DNA of 7,882 bases from Negativicoccus succinicivorans (GTDB lineage Bacteria > Bacillota > Negativicutes > Veillonellales > Negativicoccaceae), in assembly GCF_018373335.1 (NCBI RefSeq), contig NZ_JAHAHH010000060.1, forward strand, positions 1 through 7,882. Reading direction: 5' to 3'. Positions 1 to 4,869 of this stretch are shown here, piece after piece. A program made the position numbers and the translations under genes. The notes beneath the pieces were generated by a model. That model searched no databases. It was not told the DNA's origin and saw only the letters and a program-made list of their open reading frames with translations. How positions within the stretch are numbered: position 1 is the first letter of the stretch; every line of letters begins with the position of its first letter.

Positions 1-831
1 GAAATAAACTAATTCGGCCCCCAAACGCTCCAAATATTGTAAGCTGGTCGGATAATAGAAGGAAAAGGCCGCATCATGCGCTACGGCAATCTTTACCTTT
101 ATCGGTTCATCGATTTCCTGTCGCAATTCGATACTAAGATCCGATGCTTGTTCGGCCACGGCTCGCAAACGATCCAAATCAATGGATTCGTGCATGACCT
201 TCGCCATCTGCTGAATCACAGAAGTCGGATCGGTTTCCGTCACCGGTGTCAATCCCAAGTGCCGTTCCGGTGTTTGGAGTAAATCATTACGATGAATAAT
301 ACCTAAGACCGGAATCCCCAGCTGTTCAATACTTTCTCGTACCATCTCAGCATGCTTCGGGGAGCCGACCCGATTGACGATTACGCCTGCCAACCGAACG
401 TCCGGGTCATAATTTTTATACCCAAGAGCAATCGCACCGGCACTTTGTCCCATCGACTGCACATTAATAACCAGTATGACCGGCGCCTGCAAGCGTTTCG
501 CGATAGCGGCCGTACTGCTGATACCGGCAGATCCTCCATCGTATAGGCCCATGACTCCTTCAATGATTGAAAGCTCTGCGCCCTCACTTAACCGCGTAAA
601 ATTCTCCGCCAGTTTTTCCTCCGGTACCAACCAGGTATCAAGATTATATGAATCTCTCCCGGACGCCAGCGCATGAAAGCCGGGGTCAATATAATCCGGC
701 CCTATTTTAAATGGCTGAACAGCATGTCCGGCCCCGGCCAATGCCGCGAGTAAACCGGTTACGATCGTAGTTTTTCCTACGCCGCTATTCGTCCCGGCTA
801 TCACCAATCGTGGTCGGTGAAAGGTTGCCAT
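1..831 (-). CDS. cbiA: Cobyrinate a,c-diamide synthase CbiA (N-terminal 277 residues; C-terminus outside window)
   Basis: CbiA is a cytoplasmic enzyme that uses ATP and glutamine to amidate the a and c side chains of the cobyrinic acid intermediate. The frame is open from the ATG at 831 to the window edge. Visible motifs are the DTBS/MinD-like P-loop GTNSGVGKTT (residues 13-22), KIGPDYIDPG (42-51), NLDTWL (63-68) and EGVMGLYDG (91-99), all typical of CbiA/CobB. Residues from about 245, ending FYYPTSLQYLERLGAELVYF, begin the class I glutamine amidotransferase domain, whose catalytic Cys and His lie beyond the edge; the family is usually about 450 residues. The start shares one base with the cbiL stop (TAATG), and GGAG at 838-841 sits 6 nt upstream, so translation is probably coupled. 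The partner cbiL supports the anaerobic-route name CbiA over CobB. Confidence 0.95.
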   Translation of the reverse strand, partial: MATFHRPRLVIAGTNSGVGKTTIVTGLLAALAGAGHAVQPFKIGPDYIDPGFHALASGRDSYNLDTWLVPEEKLAENFTRLSEGAELSIIEGVMGLYDGGSAGISSTAAIAKRLQAPVILVINVQSMGQSAGAIALGYKNYDPDVRLAGVIVNRVGSPKHAEMVRESIEQLGIPVLGIIHRNDLLQTPERHLGLTPVTETDPTSVIQQMAKVMHESIDLDRLRAVAEQASDLSIELRQEIDEPIKVKIAVAHDAAFSFYYPTSLQYLERLGAELVYF

Positions 832-1538
832 TAGTGACTCCGTTTCGCTAAAATCGTCGATAAATAATTCAGCTTCGCATCTTCAGGCAACGCACGTAAA
901 TCACGATATACAACCTCATCCGGCAGACCCGCACGCGAAATCATAATCGCATCATCAATTAAGTTGTATTTTTCCATCAGCTTTTTAATTATCGGCCAAG
1001 TTTTATAAACCTTCATAATAACCAAGCTGTCGCTGACCGCAATGACACGTTCCAATTTTTCCGCATCCGCAGTACCGGGTAAAATGGTAATAACGTCTTC
1101 CTGATCGCCGACCGTCCGTCCGATATGAGAAGCAATCGCCAAAAAAGCCGGGATGCCCGGAATGGTTTCGATGGGATATTCCGTTTTCTTCAATGCTCTA
1201 AAAATGTACATATAGGTACTATACAGCATCGGATCGCCGAGAGTTAAAAATGCTATATCCTTACCTTCGGCCAACAATCCGGAAATAATTTTACGATTTT
1301 CCTCCCAGGCTCTCTCCTGAACTGTCATGTCCGGAACCATCGGAAAAACGATTGGGATAACTTCTGTTGATTCTTTGATAAAAGGCTTGGCAATTTGGTA
1401 AGCAACCGAATCGGTTTTCTTTTCCGTTTTCGGTACAATAATCACGTCGACGTGCTCCAATGTCCGTACCGCTTTGACTGTTAAAAATTCTGAATCGCCG
1501 GGTCCTACACCAATTCCATATAATGTTCCTGTTCTCAT
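831..1538 (-). CDS. cbiL: Cobalt-factor II / precorrin-2 C20-methyltransferase CbiL
   Basis: CbiL is a SAM-dependent methyltransferase of the tetrapyrrole methylase family that methylates C-20 of cobalt-factor II in the anaerobic cobalamin pathway, immediately after CbiK. The 235-residue product has the expected size. Motifs are the N-terminal GTLYGIGVGPGD (residues 4-15), FLTLGDPMLYSTYMYI (97-112), which is highly characteristic of CbiL/CobI, and ETIPGIPAFLAIASHIG (124-140). The frame also permits a TTG start at 1550, but the ATG at 1538 places the conserved GTLYG block where family members have it and has a GGGGG tract (1544-1548, one mismatch from GGAGG) 5 nt upstream. Only 18 nt separate it from the cbiK stop, and it overlaps the cbiA start by one base, so the three genes form one operon. 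Cobalt-factor II rather than metal-free precorrin-2 is inferred as substrate because cbiK is adjacent. Confidence 0.94.
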   Translation of the reverse strand: MRTGTLYGIGVGPGDSEFLTVKAVRTLEHVDVIIVPKTEKKTDSVAYQIAKPFIKESTEVIPIVFPMVPDMTVQERAWEENRKIISGLLAEGKDIAFLTLGDPMLYSTYMYIFRALKKTEYPIETIPGIPAFLAIASHIGRTVGDQEDVITILPGTADAEKLERVIAVSDSLVIMKVYKTWPIIKKLMEKYNLIDDAIMISRAGLPDEVVYRDLRALPEDAKLNYLSTILAKRSH

Positions 1539-1556
1539 ACTAACCCCCAACCCATT

Positions 1557-2411
1557 TTAAATAATAGAAGGAATCGCCGGCCGCCCATGTGAGCGTCCGC
1601 GATACCGTTCACCGATAGCATCATCCAAGTGCTGCATATACAGCTTGAGTATATCTTCAATTTGGCCTAACGGTTGCCAATCTTCTTCCACAATAAAACC
1701 GTATTCTGCCAACTTTTGAACAACACTTTCTTCTTCTTTGCTGAAGATATCCACGCTCACGTGTTCACCCGCATGGAAAAAGAGGGGTTTAACATGAATT
1801 TTACGAATTCCCGCAAAACGCATTTGCTTTGCCGCTTCACGCCATTCGGGAAATCCCTCCAGGGTTCCTATCCAGACATTATCGTACCCCAGCTGATTCG
1901 CTTTAAGTTGTAATGCTGAATAAACCGCCTGCGCAGGATGATTAGTCCCATGCGCTAACAGTAAAAGACCTTCCTGTGGTGCGGAAGGAATCGCATCCTT
2001 AAGGGTCTCTAAAAGTAATTGATAGTCATCCGGGCGCTCACCTTGTTGACCGATAAAATACAGCAAAGGTCGACCGATTACCAAGCGTCGAAAAACAAGG
2101 TCTGCTTTCCATTTGTACACCAGTTGCATTACTTTCGAGTATTCTGCCCCCGGAATAATATGCAAAGGCTGATATGCTACCTCGCGATACCCTTCCGATG
2201 CCAAGTGGTAAAACATGGCACGTTCACTGTAAAACTTTTCTCCCTCTTGTTTCGATATTCGGTCGATGACAATCCGACTGGTAAAGGCGATATATACATC
2301 CCAATCCGGATATGCCTGTTGCGCCAAGCGCTGCATATGTTTCAATGTGCGCTTACGTTCTTCTGTTAGCGTAGTACCAAAACTCGTCAGCACAATCGCT
2401 TTGTCATTCAT
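1557..2411 (-). CDS. cbiK: Sirohydrochlorin cobaltochelatase CbiK (class II, ATP-independent)
   Basis: CbiK inserts Co2+ into sirohydrochlorin, the committing step of anaerobic cobalamin synthesis. The protein has 284 residues from the chosen start, with both halves of the chelatase fold: N-terminal KAIVLTSFGTT (4-14) and QPLHIIPGAEY (81-91), C-terminal LLAHGTNHPA (151-160), TLEGFP (183-188) and HAGEHVSVDIF (213-223). H154, E185 and H217 occupy the positions of the metal and catalytic residues known in the family (the His145/His207 pair of Salmonella CbiK). No signal peptide is present, so it should be cytoplasmic, unlike periplasmic CbiK forms. A basic tail (RYRGRSHGRPAIPSII) extends past the usual C-terminus. 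Two ATGs are tandem at 2414 and 2411; GGAGGG ends only 2 nt before the first but 5 nt before the second, so 2411 is preferred. It follows tonB after a 232-nt gap and leads cbiL and cbiA. Confidence 0.95.
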   Translation of the reverse strand: MNDKAIVLTSFGTTLTEERKRTLKHMQRLAQQAYPDWDVYIAFTSRIVIDRISKQEGEKFYSERAMFYHLASEGYREVAYQPLHIIPGAEYSKVMQLVYKWKADLVFRRLVIGRPLLYFIGQQGERPDDYQLLLETLKDAIPSAPQEGLLLLAHGTNHPAQAVYSALQLKANQLGYDNVWIGTLEGFPEWREAAKQMRFAGIRKIHVKPLFFHAGEHVSVDIFSKEEESVVQKLAEYGFIVEEDWQPLGQIEDILKLYMQHLDDAIGERYRGRSHGRPAIPSII

Positions 2412-2416
2412 CATGT

Positions 2417-2422
2417 CCCTCC
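2417..2422 (-). promoter_or_regulatory. Shine-Dalgarno of cbiK that decides the start
   Basis: The minus strand reads GGAGGG then ACATGATG. Spacing is 2 nt to the first ATG (2414) and 5 nt to the second (2411), which favours the second. The site lies 8 nt downstream of the 3' strand of the long-range helix described for the leader, close enough for the RNA fold to affect ribosome access. Confidence 0.7.
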
Positions 2423-2430
2423 AAAATCTT

Positions 2431-2549
2431 CTACCCTGTCATCTATTTCCATTGTGTTATTTCATTAGTTACTTTCCGAGTCGGCAACTCTGCCGGCTCA
2501 AAGTGCACCACAATTCATACCGTACTGACTTCCGGCATTAGACAGGTAG
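2431..2549 (-). ncRNA. Candidate structured 5' leader RNA of cbiK (possible riboswitch)
   Basis: Read on the minus strand, this stretch can fold into fully nested helices. P1 pairs CTACCTGTC (2549-2541) with GACAGGGTAG (2440-2431), nine pairs with one bulged G. Inside it, P2 pairs ATGCCG (2538-2533) with CGGTAT (2522-2517) around a 10-nt loop. P3 pairs ATTGTG (2514-2509) with CACAAT (2456-2451). P3 is topped by a long hairpin, ACTTT-GAGCCGGCA (2504-2491), loop GAGT, TGCCGACTC-gg-AAAGT (2486-2471), with one G·U pair and two unpaired G. The result is a three-way junction ending 8 nt before the cbiK Shine-Dalgarno. No U-tract follows the hairpin, so it is not an intrinsic terminator; translational control is more likely. 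I do not see the cobalamin riboswitch core or another riboswitch I recognise. The pairing is seen; the function is inferred from position. Confidence 0.5.
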
Positions 2550-2590
2550 TATGGTTTTGACGCCGTGCAATGTATATATTACCAATCCAT

Positions 2591-2620
2591 ATAATACCAT
2601 TGTCATGCAAGCGATGCGAA
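2591..2620 (-). promoter_or_regulatory. Candidate promoter for cbiK-cbiL-cbiA
   Basis: The minus strand has an extended -10, TG-g-TATTAT (TG at 2599-2598, hexamer at 2596-2591), with a weak -35, TTCGCA (2620-2615), 18 nt upstream. A transcript from about 2584 would carry a leader of roughly 170 nt containing the whole predicted RNA fold. No strong terminator follows tonB, so read-through from exbB-exbD-tonB is also possible. Confidence 0.4.
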
Positions 2621-2632
2621 TTACAATTTCCA

Positions 2633-2666
2633 GTGTGAACACTCTATCTCAAACTAAAGTTCACAC
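2633..2666 (-). repeat. 8-bp inverted repeat spanning the tonB stop codon
   Basis: GTGTGAAC at 2633-2640 and GTTCACAC at 2659-2666 are perfect reverse complements around an 18-nt loop that includes the tonB stop. On the transcript this gives a hairpin at the 3' end of tonB. The sequence that follows is not U-rich, so it does not look like a canonical intrinsic terminator; it may be a weak attenuating or mRNA-end structure, or chance. Confidence 0.3.
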
Positions 2667-3426
2667 GCACACGAGATTGTGTTTCAACCGGGGATCCGTT
2701 AACCGTCCCGGGCGCAAAGCGCCATCGATATACGGCATCCACCGCCGCCTGATCCAACGCTGCATTTCCTGATGATTCGGCTACCCATGCGCTCGTTACG
2801 GATCCTTGCGCTCCAATTACCAATCCTACACCTACGGTGCCTTCAATATTGGCTCGACGGGCGGATTCCGGATACTTCGGGTCAGGAGCGGAAAGTATTG
2901 ATGGGCTTGTAGGCGGCGCAGTATTTGAACCCACGCCGGAGCCTGCACCTGATCCGGTCCCCGAACCGACACCGGATCCGCTTCCGGAGCCGATACCACT
3001 ACCCGTACCGCTACCTATGCCCGATCCACGTCCGGTTCCCTGCCCTGTGCCGAAACCGGATTGTGAGCGTCGAACACGGTGCTTTCGCGTCGGCTTTGCC
3101 GGGGATTGTTCCGGCGTCGATGCGTAAGCATCATGAATTGGCGCTTCTACACTTTCGTCATTACTTTCTTCTGTGCTTTCCCAATCACTATATGCATCTA
3201 AATCATCCGGAAATGTCGACGCGTCCTGCGCGGCAATATCCGAACCGCCGCCACCGCCGCCACCGCCACCCGGGTCGTAAATCTCAACCATAACAGGATC
3301 GAGAGATACGTGCTCCGGCATTGGTGCAAAGTGAATCGCAACTCCGAATAACGCAAAAACAATCGCATGCGTCAGAAGAGATCCAATTATAGGCTTGCCC
3401 CAGCCCTCATTTTCACCATAATACAT
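2644..3426 (-). CDS. tonB: Energy transducer TonB with a glycine-repeat periplasmic spacer
   Basis: TonB couples the proton-motive force harvested by ExbB/ExbD to outer-membrane receptors. The 260-residue product has a short cytoplasmic N-terminus, one membrane anchor (about residues 12-33, PIIGSLLTHAIVFALFGV), a long periplasmic spacer and a C-terminal TonB domain (about 179-260) with the usual KYP motif (184-186), EGTVGV and AVDAVYRWRFAPG. The spacer is unusual: nine consecutive Gly (53-61), an acidic Ser/Asp/Glu stretch, a basic patch (KPTRKHRVRR, 111-120), then 22 strictly alternating Gly-X units (124-166) instead of the common Pro-Lys/Pro-Glu repeats. The ATG at 3426 is chosen because GAGGT (3431-3435) precedes it by 4 nt and it begins 7 nt after exbD; an in-frame ATG at 3486 would overlap exbD by about 50 nt. 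No dedicated receptor gene is nearby. Confidence 0.92.
   Translation of the reverse strand: MYYGENEGWGKPIIGSLLTHAIVFALFGVAIHFAPMPEHVSLDPVMVEIYDPGGGGGGGGGSDIAAQDASTFPDDLDAYSDWESTEESNDESVEAPIHDAYASTPEQSPAKPTRKHRVRRSQSGFGTGQGTGRGSGIGSGTGSGIGSGSGSGVGSGTGSGAGSGVGSNTAPPTSPSILSAPDPKYPESARRANIEGTVGVGLVIGAQGSVTSAWVAESSGNAALDQAAVDAVYRWRFAPGTVNGSPVETQSRVRVNFSLR
2926..3060 (-). repeat. Gly-X dipeptide repeat region within tonB
   Basis: Residues 123-167 of TonB alternate Gly with Ser, Thr, Val, Ile, Ala, Gln, Arg or Phe, giving 22 glycines at every second position. The DNA is a degenerate 6-bp periodicity (GGn plus one variable codon). It may be prone to slippage that changes spacer length by whole dipeptides. 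Confidence 0.85.
3244..3270 (-). repeat. Poly-glycine codon tract in tonB
   Basis: Nine Gly codons in a row, mixing GGT and GGC, encode residues 53-61 just after the membrane-proximal periplasmic segment. The codon mixture suggests the run is maintained at protein level rather than being a young microsatellite. Confidence 0.85.
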
Positions 3427-3430
3427 AACG

Positions 3431-3435
3431 ACCTC
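3431..3435 (-). promoter_or_regulatory. Shine-Dalgarno of tonB overlapping the exbD stop
   Basis: GAGGT overlaps the exbD TGA (3434-3436) and precedes the tonB ATG at 3426 by 4 nt. This supports 3426 as the start and suggests coupling of tonB translation to exbD termination. Confidence 0.6.
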
Positions 3436-3865
3436 AAGGTTGCGGCGCAACCGGCGCCGATTTCGCTCCATCGGTAGCGATACCAATGCGCGAAATTCCT
3501 GACAGCTTTACCTGATCCAAAACATACGTAAAGCTATCGTATTGCGACTCTGCATCCGCGCGTACCAAGATCGCCAGTTGCGGATTTCTGGTTTTCTCAA
3601 CTTCAATACGTCGCCGCAAGTCCTCTGCATGTACCGGTTCCTGTTCAAAATAAATAGTGCCATCTTTTTTTATACTGATCGGCACGGTGGTTTCCATGCT
3701 CACTTTAGCGGATTGCGTCTTGGGCAAAGACAGATCCACTGATTTTTGAACAACCATGGTAAGCATACTCATCATAAAAAATACAAGCAAGAAAAAGATG
3801 ATATCGATCATCGGGATAATCATCAGCTTCGGCTGCTTGCTTACCCGCATTTCTCTAAGCTTCAT
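3434..3865 (-). CDS. exbD: Biopolymer transport protein ExbD
   Basis: ExbD is a single-span inner-membrane protein that works with ExbB as the proton-driven motor for TonB. The 143-residue product has one N-terminal membrane segment, IIPMIDIIFFLLVFFMMSML (16-35), carrying the conserved protonatable Asp at D21 in the family context P-x-x-D. The periplasmic domain follows, with ISIKKDGTIYFEQEPV (64-78) and LAILVRADAESQYDSFTYVLD (98-117), the normal ExbD pattern. The longer ATG at 3883 has no Shine-Dalgarno; the ATG at 3865 has GGTGAG 4 nt upstream and overlaps the exbB end by 11 nt, so it is preferred. ATG 3850 is a third possibility. TolR is a paralogous alternative, but immediate linkage to tonB supports ExbD. 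Confidence 0.92.
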   Translation of the reverse strand: MKLREMRVSKQPKLMIIPMIDIIFFLLVFFMMSMLTMVVQKSVDLSLPKTQSAKVSMETTVPISIKKDGTIYFEQEPVHAEDLRRRIEVEKTRNPQLAILVRADAESQYDSFTYVLDQVKLSGISRIGIATDGAKSAPVAPQP

Positions 3866-4472
3866 TCGGCTCACCGTCCACATGGGCCAGGTAAACAGAT
3901 GCTAAACGTTCCATATCCGAAACAAGATTATCTAAGCGATGTGCCAAATACGTATGCACAACCAGTGCTAAGATCGCTACCAACAAGCCGGTTGCTGTTG
4001 CTATCAGTGCTTCCCCGACACCGGCAGTAATAGCAAAAGGCTGTCCTTCAGAAACGGATAAAATACTGAATGAGCTAATCATCCCGGTTACTGTGCCCAA
4101 TAATCCCAATAGCGGAGACATTGTAACGATGACATCCAAATAATTTAAATAGTTGCGCAATAAAGATGCGCCATGGGCTGCGCTGCCTTCGACAACGGCC
4201 GTTTGGCTGGCACCGGTGTGAAGATGCCCTACTGCATCACGAATCGCCATCGCCGGAAATCCGCCATCTTCATCCAAGAGCTGCATCAAACCGCTGATAT
4301 CATTTTGATGCAGCAGAACCGGAATTTCTTCGACTAATTTTGGAATATCCGATTCTGCTTTTTGGTAATAGCGGAATCGTTCGATTCCGATTGCGATAAC
4401 TAAAATCGAACACAGTAGCAAAGGATACATTACCAAGCCGCCTGCATGAAATAAATGAAGTGCTTCACTCAT
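3855..4472 (-). CDS. exbB: MotA/TolQ/ExbB proton channel family protein, ExbB
   Basis: ExbB is the multi-span proton channel subunit of the TonB energy complex in the inner membrane. At 205 residues it has three predicted membrane segments, about 12-30, 112-134 and 155-176, with the family signatures MSPLLGLLGTVTGMISSF (118-135) and GEALIATATGLLVAILALVV (153-172). The cytoplasmic stretch between the first two is shorter and more acidic than the rest. Start: AAGGAG (4479-4484) lies 6 nt before the ATG at 4472. It is the first gene of exbB-exbD-tonB and overlaps exbD by 11 nt. It follows a 397-nt intergenic region with a terminator, promoter-like sequence and a Fur-box-like palindrome, so it probably starts its own transcript. 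TolQ or MotA are unlikely given the neighbouring tonB. Confidence 0.93.
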   Translation of the reverse strand: MSEALHLFHAGGLVMYPLLLCSILVIAIGIERFRYYQKAESDIPKLVEEIPVLLHQNDISGLMQLLDEDGGFPAMAIRDAVGHLHTGASQTAVVEGSAAHGASLLRNYLNYLDVIVTMSPLLGLLGTVTGMISSFSILSVSEGQPFAITAGVGEALIATATGLLVAILALVVHTYLAHRLDNLVSDMERLASVYLAHVDGEPNEA

Positions 4473-4488
4473 ACTTTTCTCCTTCCTC

Positions 4489-4514
4489 TTCTCATTTTAT
4501 GATGAGAATTTTCA
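4489..4514 (-). promoter_or_regulatory. Fur-box-like / palindromic operator candidate upstream of exbB
   Basis: A perfect 7-bp inverted repeat, TTCTCAT (4489-4495) and ATGAGAA (4502-4508), is separated by 6 nt. Overlapping it, 4500-4514 reads on the minus strand TGAAAAT-T-CTCATCA, matching 11 of 14 positions of the 7-1-7 Fur consensus TGATAAT-n-ATTATCA. Fur control of exbBD-tonB is widespread, so the position, just after the promoter-like region, is sensible. A hairpin adjacent to the exbB Shine-Dalgarno is the alternative reading. Confidence 0.4.
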
Positions 4515-4519
4515 AAACA

Positions 4520-4560
4520 CAAAACTATAAAGTTTATAATAAATCACAATATCAAAATAC
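4520..4560 (-). promoter_or_regulatory. AT-rich promoter-like region for exbB-exbD-tonB
   Basis: The minus strand here is strongly AT-rich with TTGATA (4555-4550) as a possible -35 and TATAAA (4538-4533) or TATAGT (4529-4524) as possible -10 hexamers. Neither pairing gives ideal spacing (11 or 20 nt), so the exact promoter is uncertain, but an operon start is expected between the upstream terminator and exbB. Confidence 0.35.
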
Positions 4561-4601
4561 CATAGTTAACGATTGATGTAAATGCATCCCCATCATTTTC
4601 T

Positions 4602-4770
4602 TGCAATGAACCTGAACTATTCCGGATTTTGTGCAAGTGTTGAATGGACTCTCCTTCATCTTTAAAACTCCGATTCGCATGAATGAGATACCCGTCGCCA
4701 ACACAACTCCCGGTGATTCAGCTGAATACAATCCAAAAGGTTACAAAAGTTCAGAATCGGTAGATTGCAT
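4602..4770. repeat. Imperfect inverted-repeat element in the chlD-exbB gap (possible MITE-like or structured RNA)
   Basis: The left end reads TGCAAT-ga-ACC-TGAACT (4602-4618). The reverse complement of the right end reads TGCAAT-ct-ACC-gattc-TGAACT (4770-4749): the same blocks with a 5-nt insertion. Shorter matching blocks (GGATT, then TGAAT) continue inward in the same order on both arms, and a perfect 12-bp palindrome, ATTCAGCTGAAT, lies at 4716-4727. This fits a small non-autonomous mobile element or a long structured RNA. No transposase is present and no clear target-site duplication is seen. Both strands have long stop-free frames across it, but neither gives a convincing gene. Confidence 0.4.
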
Positions 4771-4811
4771 TCCCTGCCACCACAAACTTTTATATGGTCC
4801 TTTGAATCATC

Positions 4812-4865
4812 TTGTAAATAAAAGCGCGAAAAAGCAACACTTTAACAGACGTGCCGCTTTTTCGC
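4812..4865 (-). terminator. Rho-independent terminator of the bchI-bchD operon
   Basis: A perfect 10-bp stem, GCGAAAAAGC (minus strand 4865-4856) and GCTTTTTCGC (4835-4826), encloses a 20-nt loop and is followed on the minus strand by a T-rich run (GCTTTTATTT). It begins 4 nt past the chlD stop. The plus strand also has ATTTTT after the stem, so it could act in both directions, though no plus-strand gene is seen here. It separates the chelatase genes from exbB transcriptionally. Confidence 0.75.
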
Positions 4866-4869
4866 ATTT

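Noticed and set aside
2476..2499. GC-rich hairpin downstream of tonB as an intrinsic terminator
   Set aside because: The stem is strong, but neither strand has a T-tract after it, and it fits within the larger nested leader fold of cbiK.
2412..2643. Cobalamin (AdoCbl) riboswitch upstream of cbiK
   Set aside because: A short GGAAGTCAG on the minus strand recalls the B12 box, but the following ACCTGC-type sequence and the GCCCCCGCAACTGT-type core are absent, so the known class is not supported.
2837..3127. Plus-strand frame encoding a striking Pro-Glu/Pro-Asp/Pro-Leu repeat that looks like a TonB-type spacer
   Set aside because: It is the exact antisense of the Gly-X repeat in the real tonB gene; GGn codons read backwards give proline codons. 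There is no membrane anchor, TonB domain or Shine-Dalgarno in that frame.
4552..4738. Minus-strand open frame of about 60 codons across the same gap
   Set aside because: There is no convincing start with a Shine-Dalgarno, and the 3' end runs into the promoter-like region. I could not support it as a gene.
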